NCBI RefSeq assembly: GCF_000265465.1
Contig: NC_018016.1
Location: forward strand, 811,501-875,500
DNA from: Ornithobacterium rhinotracheale DSM 15997
GTDB lineage: Bacteria > Bacteroidota > Bacteroidia > Flavobacteriales > Weeksellaceae
Direction: 5' to 3'
Length of the DNA: 64,000 nucleotides
This document shows positions 1 to 8,517 of this stretch, piece by piece. The notes under the pieces were generated by a model that had not been told where the DNA came from, did no database searches, and saw only the letters and a list, made by a program, of their open reading frames with translations. The translations under genes and the position numbers were made by a program. Position 1 is the stretch's first letter. The number at the start of each line of letters is the position of its first letter.

Positions 1-356
1 AAATGCAATTGGGCAAAGAGAAAGGAAAGACTCGATATTACGCACAGTTTTCGCTAAATGGGACTATGTCTTTTCGAGCACTATGTAAAGAAATTGCTAA
101 TGGTAGCACGATTTCGGAGGGAGAGGCAATGGTAGTTCTGCTTCGTTTGGCAGAGGTTGTGAAACACGAAATGGAAAACGGGCGCACGGTAGATTGTGGC
201 GATTTAGGGCTGTTTCGGCCTTCGTTTTCCTCCAATGGTGTGGCTAGCGAAGAAGAGTTTAATGTACGACGGGATATGCGACCTCCACGCATTTGCTTTA
301 GACCTAAAAAGGCAATGAAGCGACTAAAAGTTTCTTATAAAAAGAAACAAATTTAA
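1..356 (+). CDS. HU-like DNA-binding protein, N-terminus cut by window edge
   Basis: Small basic protein of the Bacteroidota HU/IHF-related family (HU-HIG type), expected to bind and bend DNA in the nucleoid. The frame is open at the left edge; an ATG lies at base 3, but alignment with the paralogue at 35193-35576 suggests about seven more N-terminal residues outside the window. Both share a YYA..NL-like start, a KEI helix, a central acidic turn followed by a GDLG/GELG segment, and a basic end (RPPRICFRPKKAMKRLK here). A strong hairpin terminator follows. The family call is from overall pattern, not one diagnostic motif. Confidence 0.75.
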   Translation, partial: MQLGKEKGKTRYYAQFSLNGTMSFRALCKEIANGSTISEGEAMVVLLRLAEVVKHEMENGRTVDCGDLGLFRPSFSSNGVASEEEFNVRRDMRPPRICFRPKKAMKRLKVSYKKKQI

Positions 357-375
357 GTCCTTTAGATGGTATCCG

Positions 376-420
376 AATAAAAATAGGACTGGAACTCAGA
401 GCTCCAGTCCTATTTTTATT
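376..420. terminator. Bidirectional intrinsic terminator
   Basis: Perfect 18-bp stem (376-393 with 403-420) with a 9-base loop, A-rich on the left and T-rich on the right. It lies between the convergent HU-like gene and sulfatase gene and can serve both. Confidence 0.9.
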
Positions 421-434
421 TAATTTTATTTTCA

Positions 435-1838
435 TCACGGATACATACGCTCCATGTCTCTACCCACGGTGCTCATTCGGTGTTTAATGATGGTATTTTC
501 TGGACCATAATACCCTTGCCAGTCGGCTTGGGGCAATTGTTTCTCCCAGCGGCTTAATTTCTTGAGCATTCTCTTTACTTTGCGCGGGTACTTTTCGGCT
601 AGGTTGTGCTGCTCAGAAATGTCATCTTTTATATTAAATAAAAGCACGGGATTGGTATCCACTCGAATTACTTTCCAATCTCCACACTGAATCGCGGCCG
701 CAGCACCCCGCTTCCAATAGAGGTTTTTGTGTGGCGTTCCGCTGTTTTTTTGAATATATGGCAACAAGTTCACCCCGTCGAGATGTTTATCTTTTCGGGT
801 GTTTCCCGCAGCGGCAAGACTTGTGGGCAAAATATCGAGCGAAGATACAGCTTTGTCATACACCACATTGGCAGGGATTTTCCCGTTCCAGCGCATGATG
901 TAGCCTACACGCACGCCTCCTTCCCATACGGAGCCTTTCATTCCACGCAATTGCCCATTGTCGGAATAATTGGTAGTAGCCCCTCCGTTGTCGTTCAAAA
1001 ATATTACTAAAGTATTGTCGTCAATGCCTTTGTTCTTTAATTCCTGCATCACACGCCCAATGTTATAATCCATATTAGAGAGCATAGCATCATAAGTTTG
1101 GCGGCCCTCGCTGCCTACTTGGGCAAATTTATCCAGATCATTCTTTTTAGCCTGCAGTGGCGTATGCACTGCATTGTAAGCCAAATAAATGAAAAACGGC
1201 TGTTTTTTGTCGGCATTTTCATCAATGAATTTCAACGCCTTATCGGTAAACATGTCGGTAAGATAAGTGATTTCCTCTTCGGGGATAATCTTATCGTTGT
1301 CCCAAAGGGCGTATTTCTCTGCTCGTTTCTTTTTAAACGAAAAGAAATCTCTGTGCCCCTCTTGGAAACCATAAAACTCATCAAAACCTCTTTTGAGCGG
1401 GAAAAATTTAGCGTCGTTTCCTAAGTGCCATTTCCCTACTGCCAAGGTGCGATAGCCTTCTTCTTTCATGCGATCGCCAATCGTTTTTTCGCTCAAGGCA
1501 AGCCCCATGTCTTCTTTTTTGAATCCTTCGCGTGGTTTTCCCGTAGGATTATTTTCAAAACCAAATCGCTGCTGATAACGCCCCGTGAGCAAGCCCGCAC
1601 GAGACGGCGCACACACCGATGCCGAAACATAGGCTTTAGAAAACAATGTTCCTTCTTTTGCCAAACGATTGATGTTCGGTGTTGGGATTTCTTTGTTTCC
1701 GTAGCATTCAAAATCGGCATAACCTGCATCATCGCTTAAAATTACAATGATGTTTGGCTTGGTAGTAGTTTGTGCTTGTGTTGTGTAAATAAGCACCACG
1801 AGCAACGAAATGCTCAGCCATTTTTTTAAATAAGTCAT
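435..1838 (-). CDS. Secreted sulfatase (arylsulfatase A type)
   Basis: Exported sulfatase hydrolysing sulfate esters, probably on a host glycan. Residues 1-22 form a signal peptide. The alkaline-phosphatase-like fold starts at PNIIVILSDDAGYADF (metal-binding Asp36, Asp37) and carries CAPSR at residues 76-80, where Cys76 would be oxidised to formylglycine; TGRYQQRFG follows and GKWHLG lies further on. The 467-aa length is normal. The chondroitin lyases at 18.8-24 kb make chondroitin or dermatan sulfate a plausible substrate, but the gene is not linked to them and the position specificity (for example 6-O or 4-O) cannot be read from the sequence. Confidence 0.9.
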   Translation of the reverse strand: MTYLKKWLSISLLVVLIYTTQAQTTTKPNIIVILSDDAGYADFECYGNKEIPTPNINRLAKEGTLFSKAYVSASVCAPSRAGLLTGRYQQRFGFENNPTGKPREGFKKEDMGLALSEKTIGDRMKEEGYRTLAVGKWHLGNDAKFFPLKRGFDEFYGFQEGHRDFFSFKKKRAEKYALWDNDKIIPEEEITYLTDMFTDKALKFIDENADKKQPFFIYLAYNAVHTPLQAKKNDLDKFAQVGSEGRQTYDAMLSNMDYNIGRVMQELKNKGIDDNTLVIFLNDNGGATTNYSDNGQLRGMKGSVWEGGVRVGYIMRWNGKIPANVVYDKAVSSLDILPTSLAAAGNTRKDKHLDGVNLLPYIQKNSGTPHKNLYWKRGAAAAIQCGDWKVIRVDTNPVLLFNIKDDISEQHNLAEKYPRKVKRMLKKLSRWEKQLPQADWQGYYGPENTIIKHRMSTVGRDMERMYP

Positions 1839-1867
1839 TACTAAAGTAACTTTTTGGGATTGGCTAA

Positions 1868-1895
1868 CAAATATAGGCTATATTTAGTAAACAAA
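1868..1895 (-). promoter_or_regulatory. Putative Bacteroidota promoter of the sulfatase gene
   Basis: On the minus strand a -7 box TATATTTG (1868-1875) is preceded by TTTG (1892-1895) at 16-bp spacing, shorter than the usual 19. The -7 box lies inside a 17-bp palindrome (1869-1885, AAATATAG-g-CTATATTT), which could be an operator. Confidence 0.45.
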
Positions 1896-2052
1896 AGCTC
1901 TTTACAGAGACATCTATTTAGTTAATTCCTTTTTAAAAGAAATTAAAAACCATCAAAAACAAGATTTAAATCGTTAATTATTTATGATTTCATTTGTTTC
2001 CACGAAAAATATTCGTAAAATTGAATTGTTCAAAAACCAAAAACCTTAATTT

Positions 2053-2253
2053 ATGTATTTAAAAAGTAAAAAATTAATTTTTGCCCTATTTGTGATTTCT
2101 CTATTTTTAATCGGGCTAGGGCTTAACGACATTCGAGCTGATTACGCCGTGGGCAAGCCCATCACAAAATCTTTGATTTCACTCATCATTATTTGCGGAA
2201 TCCCTGCGTGTACTTTCTTTTATAGGCTTTACATTGCAAAAGATGTGAAATAG
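2053..2253 (+). CDS. Small two-helix membrane protein, unknown function
   Basis: A 66-aa protein with two predicted membrane helices (about residues 8-25 and 42-60) and a short charged linker containing DIRADY. Its own terminator follows immediately and an AT-rich leader precedes it, which supports a real gene. I do not recognise a family. It is transcribed alone, convergent with the SulP transporter gene. Confidence 0.6.
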   Translation: MYLKSKKLIFALFVISLFLIGLGLNDIRADYAVGKPITKSLISLIIICGIPACTFFYRLYIAKDVK

Positions 2254-2260
2254 AAAACTA

Positions 2261-2298
2261 AATCGGCTACTTCATTTGAAGTAGCCGATTATTTTTTG
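2261..2298. terminator. Bidirectional intrinsic terminator
   Basis: Perfect 14-bp stem (2261-2274 with 2277-2290) with a 2-base loop and a T-rich tail, between the small membrane protein gene and the convergent SulP gene. Confidence 0.85.
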
Positions 2299-2304
2299 CA
2301 GAGA

Positions 2305-3885
2305 TTACATACTTCTTCTGTGTGTAATGATGATGTTTGAATGTTGGTTTTCAAACGCTTCCTCATAATTTGTTTTAAAACCATGCAATAGCACTTCGAT
2401 ATTGTTTTCTTTGGCAAAAACATTGGCAAAATCTTGAATCAGCTCCAGCACATCGGTAGAAATGTAAGACGATTTACGCGCATCTATAATGAGCTTAGAA
2501 TTTGGCTGAATGTTTTTCAAAGTCTTTTTAATGGCAGCTTTGTTTAAGAATGAAACCTCTTGTGCCAACTCGATTTTCACCTCATCGGCATCGGTTAATT
2601 CCTTGCGGCTGTAGTAATAAGCTCTTTTCATGTTACCCACCAAAATTGAAACAATCGCTACCGCTAGACCAAACATTACTCCTTTTAGCAAATCTGTCGC
2701 TACAACGCCTATCATCGTTACGATAAAAGGAATGAACTGGTATCTTCCTTTATGCCAGAAGTGTTTAATGGTACTTGGCTTAGCCAATTTGTACCCCACA
2801 AGCAAAAGCACTGCTGCAAGCGTAGCCTGAGGTATCATATTTAATAACACAGGAATGCTTAAAACTGAGATTAAAAGTAAAAATCCGTGAATAATTGCCG
2901 ACATTTTGCTCGTAGCCCCCGAATTTGCGTTGGCAGAACTCCTTACCACTACCGAGGTCATAGGCAATCCTCCTAAAAACGAACTGATAATGTTCCCTAT
3001 TCCCTGAGCTCTAAGCTCTTGATTGGTATCCGTAATGCGTCGGTGCACATCCATTCTATCAGCCGCTTCGATACACAAAAGTGTTTCTACCGAAGCCACC
3101 ACAGCAATCGTTGCTCCAGCTACCCATACGGCAGGATTTAAAAAGCCTTCAAAATTAGGCAACACGACCAATCCTTTGAAATCTTCGAAAGAGCTAGGCA
3201 CTGGCAATTGTACCAAATTGTTGCTGGACAGTGCCCACGCACTTCCCGAATACACAAAATATTGATTGATTAAAACGCCTAAGATTACTACGATTAACGC
3301 AGCGGGAAGCATTTTTATATTCTTTAAAAAAGGAATTTTATCCCATACAATGAGTATAATAAGGGAGATAATTGTAATCACAACTGCTCCGTATTCTATA
3401 TTATTGCTAAATTCTGTAATAAATTCTGGATTAAGGCTAAAAGAATCTAACAACGATTCTGATGGCTTGTAGCCAAACACATTAGGCAACTGCTTCCATG
3501 CAATGATGACGCCTATACCTGCAAGCATTCCCTCGATCACAGACGATGGAATGTATTCTGCGATACTCCCCGCACGCAAAAAACCTAAAATCAACTGAAT
3601 GGCACCTGCTAAAACACCTGCACACAGAAAAAGCTCAAAGGCACCCAGCTCTTGGATATTTGCCCAAACGATAGCGGTGAGCCCCGCTGCAGGTCCCGAA
3701 ACACTGATATGCGAAGTGGAAAGGTAGCCCACTACAATTCCGCCTATAATTCCTGAAATAATCCCCGAAAGTGAAGGTGCTCCAGAGGCTAAGGCAATCC
3801 CTAAACATAATGGTAACGCAACAAGAAATACTACTAATCCTGATGCAAAGTTTTTCTTGAAATCTTTTACTAAATTTTTATTCAT
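2305..3885 (-). CDS. SulP family anion transporter (probable bicarbonate uptake)
   Basis: Inner-membrane SLC26/SulP transporter of 526 aa. The N-terminal part opens with a SulP-like motif (VFLVALPLCLGIALASGAP at about residues 18-36) and continues with 10-12 hydrophobic segments; VSGPAAG and GNIISSFLGGLPMTSVVVRS are typical SulP signatures. Residues about 430-520 resemble a STAS domain. SulP proteins carry sulfate, bicarbonate or other anions. The carbonic anhydrase encoded just upstream in the same direction argues for bicarbonate. The gene ends at the terminator shared with the small membrane protein gene. Confidence 0.88.
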   Translation of the reverse strand: MNKNLVKDFKKNFASGLVVFLVALPLCLGIALASGAPSLSGIISGIIGGIVVGYLSTSHISVSGPAAGLTAIVWANIQELGAFELFLCAGVLAGAIQLILGFLRAGSIAEYIPSSVIEGMLAGIGVIIAWKQLPNVFGYKPSESLLDSFSLNPEFITEFSNNIEYGAVVITIISLIILIVWDKIPFLKNIKMLPAALIVVILGVLINQYFVYSGSAWALSSNNLVQLPVPSSFEDFKGLVVLPNFEGFLNPAVWVAGATIAVVASVETLLCIEAADRMDVHRRITDTNQELRAQGIGNIISSFLGGLPMTSVVVRSSANANSGATSKMSAIIHGFLLLISVLSIPVLLNMIPQATLAAVLLLVGYKLAKPSTIKHFWHKGRYQFIPFIVTMIGVVATDLLKGVMFGLAVAIVSILVGNMKRAYYYSRKELTDADEVKIELAQEVSFLNKAAIKKTLKNIQPNSKLIIDARKSSYISTDVLELIQDFANVFAKENNIEVLLHGFKTNYEEAFENQHSNIIITHRRSM

Positions 3886-3927
3886 TTTTTTCTATTCGTT
3901 TTAAATTTAAATCGGTTTGTTTTTCTT

Positions 3928-3946
3928 TATGTCTAAACAAGACATA
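3928..3946. promoter_or_regulatory. Short inverted repeat upstream of SulP gene
   Basis: Seven-base arms (TATGTCT / AGACATA) with a 5-base loop, 43-61 bp upstream of the SulP start codon. Possible operator; no protein can be assigned. Confidence 0.3.
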
Positions 3947-4019
3947 ATCCTCTCTCTACACCTTTACTTTTTGATTTAAGGCATAGAAAGACAAAATATT
4001 TTAGTTACAAAAAAAAAGT

Positions 4020-4325
4020 TTAAACGAATAGATCTGGAGGAGGATTCGGAATCGAAATATATGGCTCCTGATACAAGTGATTGCTGTAATCAAATGCTAT
4101 TTTTAAAGCACTTGTATCGTTTGAAGATAAAGTGATAAATTGCTGATATAAGAAAATCAGCTTTTCTTCTTCAACAATTGAAGGTTTTGATTTGATAGGT
4201 TTTTCTTCCTCAACATTTGCCACAACGATATCTGTTCCCCACCCGCACACTGTAGAAACACTCTGCAACAGCATAAAGTTGAGAAAGATAGAAAGTAATA
4301 ATATGGACAAATGTTTTACTGACAT
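4020..4325 (-). CDS. Small exported protein of unknown function between SulP and carbonic anhydrase
   Basis: A 101-aa protein with an N-terminal hydrophobic export segment (residues 6-25), a linker with two VEEEK motifs, a helical middle and a proline-rich end (NPPPDLFV). It lies 10 bp downstream of the carbonic anhydrase stop and 134 bp upstream of SulP, all on the minus strand, so it is probably co-transcribed with the anhydrase. No family recognised; an accessory role in inorganic-carbon handling is inference from position only. Confidence 0.6.
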   Translation of the reverse strand: MSVKHLSILLLSIFLNFMLLQSVSTVCGWGTDIVVANVEEEKPIKSKPSIVEEEKLIFLYQQFITLSSNDTSALKIAFDYSNHLYQEPYISIPNPPPDLFV

Positions 4326-4335
4326 GAGATATAAC

Positions 4336-5016
4336 CTATTGTAAATTTTTGTTTTTAGTTTTACTCATCACCCAATCAGAATTGGTGAGGTTGTAAATCT
4401 TTTGAATGTCTGAAAGTGTCTGTTCAAAATCGATGTTTAAATCAATTAATTTCCCTGTTCCTATATCAAACACCCAGCCATGTACAATTGGGAAATGATC
4501 TAAAATATAGCGTTCTTGCACACACGCCATTTTGATCACATTCACACACTGCTCTTGCACATTCAATTCTACCAAACGTTTGTATCTTTGTTGTTCATCT
4601 TCAATCGCGTCTAGCTCCTCACGGTGCAAACGATACACATCTCGAATGTTTCTGAGCCAAGGGTTTAACAATCCATAATCTTGAGGCAACATAGCAGCCT
4701 TCACACCTCCACAGCCATAGTGCCCGCAGACGATGATGTGTTTCACCTTTAGGTGTTCTACTGCATACTGAATCACAGCCGTAGCACTCATATCTAGCGT
4801 GCTCACCACATTGGCGATGTTTCTGTGTACAAAAACCTCTCCAGGTTTCATTCCCATGAGTTCCTCAGTCGTTACTCGGCTATCGGAGCACCCGATGTAG
4901 AGAAATTCTGGCGACTGTCCCTCTGCCATTTTCTTGAAAAAATTGGCATCTTCGCCCAATTTTTCCTTTACCCAATCTTCATTGTTCTTGAAGATTCTTT
5001 CATAAGTTTCTAACAT
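4336..5016 (-). CDS. Beta-class carbonic anhydrase
   Basis: Interconverts CO2 and bicarbonate in the cytoplasm. The 226-aa protein has the beta-class zinc site: Cys43 and the Asp45-Arg47 dyad in CSDSRV, and His99 and Cys102 in CGHYGCGGVK. The length matches the Can/CynT family. No signal peptide is visible. First gene of a minus-strand cluster with a small exported protein and a SulP transporter, fitting a bicarbonate supply role. Confidence 0.95.
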   Translation of the reverse strand: MLETYERIFKNNEDWVKEKLGEDANFFKKMAEGQSPEFLYIGCSDSRVTTEELMGMKPGEVFVHRNIANVVSTLDMSATAVIQYAVEHLKVKHIIVCGHYGCGGVKAAMLPQDYGLLNPWLRNIRDVYRLHREELDAIEDEQQRYKRLVELNVQEQCVNVIKMACVQERYILDHFPIVHGWVFDIGTGKLIDLNIDFEQTLSDIQKIYNLTNSDWVMSKTKNKNLQ

Positions 5017-5242
5017 ATATAAAATTTAAAAATTCTTGCGAAAAAACATTTTTTACCCATAAAAACAAAAAAAATATCATTTATTTAACAAGATAAACGA
5101 CATTTTACAAAATAAAACATAACAATTTTTCATATTTAGTTTTCTACTTTATAAAAATCCAAATTGTTAAAATTTTAATTTTTAATTCTAATTTCATTTT
5201 TAATAAATATATTCGCCTCACAATTTAAAACTATTCTAAATT

Positions 5243-6613
5243 ATGAAGAGGGAAATTATTTTAATTAGTGCAGTGCTAATTGGATTATTAGCCTGTAACG
5301 AAAACAATTTAGAGGACACAATCCCTTCTAAATTAGAGGAGCCAAAAGTTTCTTTAAAGTCTTATGAATACAATTATAAAGACAGAGAGCTATTAGAAAT
5401 TTCATCTTTACTCCTAAAAGAAGAGGATTATTCTGAAGGAAGTCCTACAGCTAGGATGATTTCTAGTCAAGATAATTCTGAAAGAATTCGCGACCTAGAG
5501 TTATCTTATTTAGGATTAGGGCAAGAAAAAGATAGCTTAATCGTAGCCGTCCACAATATTCAAACAGGAAATGCAGTTATCCTTTCTAAGGATAAAAGAA
5601 CCGACCCGATTCTTGGTTATGTAGATGATTACAACGCTACATTCATACCTCCCGAAATGAAATTCTACCTGTCAAGTACAGCCGACGCACTTAGCGAAGA
5701 GATAGACGAGGCAATGAAATCCCCTGAGATTTCCGCAAAATTAAAAGGATTGGACGGAAATATTAATGCCTATTTTACAGATTTAGCTAAACAAAAAGCT
5801 GAAAACATAAGAAAAAGTATATTCGCTAGACAAGCCACCAGAGAACGCAGAAGTTTAGATGATATTATGAGACATGAAAATGTAGCCTATGTAAAGGGGC
5901 CTTATATACAAACTGAATGGAGACAAAGAAATAGCTTTATAAAAAAATATCATCCAAATGAAAAAGGAGTTGAAGGCTGTACTGTTACTGCCATTGGTCA
6001 AATATTAAATTACTATGGAGACTATGTTAGTGAAATTCATTTTGGGAATCCTTTTGGTGGTCGTTACTACGATAAATTTACTAAAAAATCTTTTTCTTAT
6101 CCATTTAAAAACAGTTCTCTAGATCACGAAGATTACGAAGAGATTTTATTTAATATCAGTGAGCAAATTACTAGAGGTCATGATAGCGGTAGGAGTGCTA
6201 TTGTGACAAACCCTGTTCCTTTTACAAGAGACCTTAGAACTTTTATAGAAAAACATGTAAAAGGAGTTAGAATTGATGATGAATCAGGCTTATTCAATGT
6301 AAGAAGACCAGATGAACACTACATTATAAAAGCTATAAAAGAAGGATATCCTGCTATAGCTGGAGGTTCTGAACCTTGGTATAATGGATATAGAAAAGGG
6401 CACGCCTGGGTATGCGATGGGGTTGTTTGCGTAAGAGTTAAAAGAGGATTTATTGTAAAATGGACAGAGCATAAATACTACATCCATATGAATTGGGGAT
6501 GGGGTGGCGATGGCAATGGCTGGTTCTTCAATAATGGAAATGATAGATATAAAACTTCTGATGCTAATAGAGAAATATTAGTTATGTTTAGTGTCGCTCC
6601 AGATAAAAAATAA
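5243..6613 (+). CDS. C10 family cysteine protease lipoprotein (streptopain-like)
   Basis: Surface or periplasmic cysteine protease related to streptopain (SpeB) and the Bacteroides fragilis Bfp proteases. The signal ends in LLAC (lipid-anchored Cys18). Residues about 35-190 look like an inhibitory Spi_C10 propeptide. The mature domain has the nucleophile Cys246 in VEGCTVTAIGQIL, His387 in KGHAWVCDG and the family motif MNWGWGGDGNGWF. The 456-aa length fits a zymogen. Maturation would require removal of the propeptide. A small lipoprotein gene starts 34 bp downstream in the same direction. Confidence 0.9.
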   Translation: MKREIILISAVLIGLLACNENNLEDTIPSKLEEPKVSLKSYEYNYKDRELLEISSLLLKEEDYSEGSPTARMISSQDNSERIRDLELSYLGLGQEKDSLIVAVHNIQTGNAVILSKDKRTDPILGYVDDYNATFIPPEMKFYLSSTADALSEEIDEAMKSPEISAKLKGLDGNINAYFTDLAKQKAENIRKSIFARQATRERRSLDDIMRHENVAYVKGPYIQTEWRQRNSFIKKYHPNEKGVEGCTVTAIGQILNYYGDYVSEIHFGNPFGGRYYDKFTKKSFSYPFKNSSLDHEDYEEILFNISEQITRGHDSGRSAIVTNPVPFTRDLRTFIEKHVKGVRIDDESGLFNVRRPDEHYIIKAIKEGYPAIAGGSEPWYNGYRKGHAWVCDGVVCVRVKRGFIVKWTEHKYYIHMNWGWGGDGNGWFFNNGNDRYKTSDANREILVMFSVAPDKK

Positions 6614-6647
6614 TAGAAAACACAGAGATAATTTAAAACTTCAAATT

Positions 6648-7181
6648 ATGATTTTTTTTAAATTTTTAATACCATTATTCATCTTATTTTCTTTTAGCAA
6701 TTGTACTCCAGATGTATCAAACACTCCGTCTTACATTTATTTTCGCTATTTTAAGGACGGAGAAAATATCTATGGAGAAAAAGCTAATTTTCTTAGAAGA
6801 AATATAACGGGATATATTATTCCTGAAAAGGGTAATAATTTTACTTTTTCTCAAGAAAAACATATAAAAGGTGGTGGAACTGATTGCTTCTTACCACTAT
6901 ACTTGAATGACGATTATAAATGTCTTGAAAAAAAAGAATGCAAAAGTTCTAAAAACTTCTTAGATGGAGAAATTTTCACACTAAAAATAAATTATTTTCA
7001 AAGAGAAGTATTCAATAAAAAGCTAAAAATTAAATACAAAAAGGGCAATGGTTTTGAGGAAATAGAAGATGTGAAATATTTAGAATACAATGTTTGGAAA
7101 CCCTATAAGCCCGAAAAATTACCTTTGCTTGACGCGCAAGGGCACCCTACAGGATATGAATTTGAAATAGAGTTTTTTTAA
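6648..7181 (+). CDS. Lipoprotein encoded behind the C10 protease, candidate partner
   Basis: A 177-aa protein of unknown family. I chose the ATG at 6648 because it gives a clean lipoprotein signal (hydrophobic core ending in FSNC, Cys19). The mature part is beta-rich and lysine-rich with a Cys pair (DDYKCLEKKEC). It is probably co-transcribed with the C10 protease and closed by a terminator. C10 proteases of Bacteroides and Streptococcus are commonly encoded beside an inhibitor, so an inhibitor or chaperone role is plausible, but no sequence match to a known inhibitor is visible. Confidence 0.75.
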   Translation: MIFFKFLIPLFILFSFSNCTPDVSNTPSYIYFRYFKDGENIYGEKANFLRRNITGYIIPEKGNNFTFSQEKHIKGGGTDCFLPLYLNDDYKCLEKKECKSSKNFLDGEIFTLKINYFQREVFNKKLKIKYKKGNGFEEIEDVKYLEYNVWKPYKPEKLPLLDAQGHPTGYEFEIEFF

Positions 7182-7188
7182 AGAAATG

Positions 7189-7226
7189 AAAAGCACCAAA
7201 TTTAGGATTTTTGGTGCTTTTTTTAT
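7189..7226 (+). terminator. Intrinsic terminator of the C10 protease operon
   Basis: 12-bp stem (AAAAGCACCAAA at 7189-7200 with TTTGGTGCTTTT at 7210-7221) and a T run, directly after the lipoprotein gene. Confidence 0.85.
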
Positions 7227-7280
7227 GACTACATTTTTCCGCTTAAAACCAAAATCAAGAATATTTAGTATTTTTGAAAA

Positions 7281-7985
7281 ATGATTGCGCATTTAAACCC
7301 TAAAAATATACTTTTTTTAGACATTGAGACCGTTCCACAGCACCAAAAATGGAACGAGCTTTCTCCTTTGATGCAATCGCTCTTTGAACAGAAAACCAAA
7401 TACCGCCGAGAAAAAGAAGACATTTCGCCCGAGGTGTTTTATGAATCCAACGCAGGGATTTGGGCAGAATTTGGTAAAATCATATGCATTTCGTGTGGCG
7501 TTATTTTCAACGAAAATCAGTTTAAAACCAAAAGCTTTTTTGGCGATGACGAACGAAAAATATTACAAGATTTCTCCGAAATGCTCCATAAGCATTATCA
7601 CCAGAGAAATGCAATTCTCTGCGCACACAATGGCAAAGAGTTCGATTTCCCATACATTGGTCGGCGTCTGCTTGCCAATGGGCTTCCGCTCCCCGAGATT
7701 TTAAACACCATGGGCAAAAGACCATGGCAAAGCCAACACCTCGACACCATGGAGCTTTGGAAATTCGGGGATTACAAACATTACACATCGCTCAATTTGC
7801 TAGCAGCATTGCTCGGTGTTCCTACGCCTAAAGATGATATCGATGGCAGCGAAGTGGCACGCGTGTATTACGAAGAAAAAAATGTAGAAAGAATTAAAAT
7901 TTATTGCGAAAAAGATGTACTCACCGTGGCGCAAATTTTTAGAAAATTTCGAGGTGAACCTTTATTAGAATTTAATCATGATTGA
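7281..7985 (+). CDS. Predicted 3'-5' exonuclease, PolB-like RNase H fold
   Basis: Cytoplasmic DEDD-type exonuclease family protein (PolB-like exonuclease, RNase_H_2 type), 234 aa. Exo I motif FLDIETVP near residue 12, Exo II region LCAHNGKEFDFPYIGRR, and Exo III region YCEKDVLTVAQIF with the last Asp. It stands alone rather than fused to a polymerase. Its stop overlaps the start of the next gene by 8 bases, so the two are translationally coupled. Substrate is unknown; DNA repair is the usual inference. Confidence 0.85.
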   Translation: MIAHLNPKNILFLDIETVPQHQKWNELSPLMQSLFEQKTKYRREKEDISPEVFYESNAGIWAEFGKIICISCGVIFNENQFKTKSFFGDDERKILQDFSEMLHKHYHQRNAILCAHNGKEFDFPYIGRRLLANGLPLPEILNTMGKRPWQSQHLDTMELWKFGDYKHYTSLNLLAALLGVPTPKDDIDGSEVARVYYEEKNVERIKIYCEKDVLTVAQIFRKFRGEPLLEFNHD

Positions 7986-8469
7986 TATCCAAGCACATCA
8001 AGATTTAGCCCAAAGCAAGCGTAAGGAAAACGAGCAATTTTTAGCTCAATTAAAAAAAAGAAAACCAAAAGATCTAGACAAAGTGGCTAAAGATTTTCAC
8101 GATGAAGTTTTTGCCGATTTCGACTGCTTAGAGTGCGGCAATTGTTGTCGCGGGACAGGTCCGCTTTTTATAGAAAAAGACATCGAACGCATTGCTAAAC
8201 AACTCAAAATGAAACCGCAACAATTCACCGATTCTTATCTAAGAAAAGATGAAGAAAACGATTGGGTGTTTCAGCGTGTGCCGTGCCCTTTTCTGGGCGA
8301 AGACAATTTTTGTTTTATCTACGATGTGCGCCCGCGTGCTTGCCGAGAGTTTCCGCACACCGATCGCCGCAGGCTCTACCAAATTAATCATTTAACGATT
8401 AAAAATCTTGAAATTTGCCCAGCGGCTTTTCAAATCATTGAAAAACTGAAAGAACATTACTCTTTTTAG
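7978..8469 (+). CDS. YkgJ-family cysteine cluster protein
   Basis: A 163-aa putative metal or Fe-S binding protein. It has the CxxCxxCC cluster (CLECGNCC near residue 50) and a second Cys set (CPFLGEDNFCFIYDVRPRACREFP), the pattern of the YkgJ/CxxCxxCC family. It starts inside the exonuclease gene, consistent with coupled expression. The function of the family is not established. Confidence 0.85.
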   Translation: MIDIQAHQDLAQSKRKENEQFLAQLKKRKPKDLDKVAKDFHDEVFADFDCLECGNCCRGTGPLFIEKDIERIAKQLKMKPQQFTDSYLRKDEENDWVFQRVPCPFLGEDNFCFIYDVRPRACREFPHTDRRRLYQINHLTIKNLEICPAAFQIIEKLKEHYSF

Positions 8470-8517
8470 CGAATTTGTATTAACTTTACCGCTCGTAAAA
8501 GCTCAATCCAAAATTTT

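Noticed and set aside
2305-3885. SulP as the sulfate importer serving the nearby sulfatase
   Set aside because: The operon-like link is to carbonic anhydrase, not to the sulfatase, which is on the far side of a terminator and separate gene.
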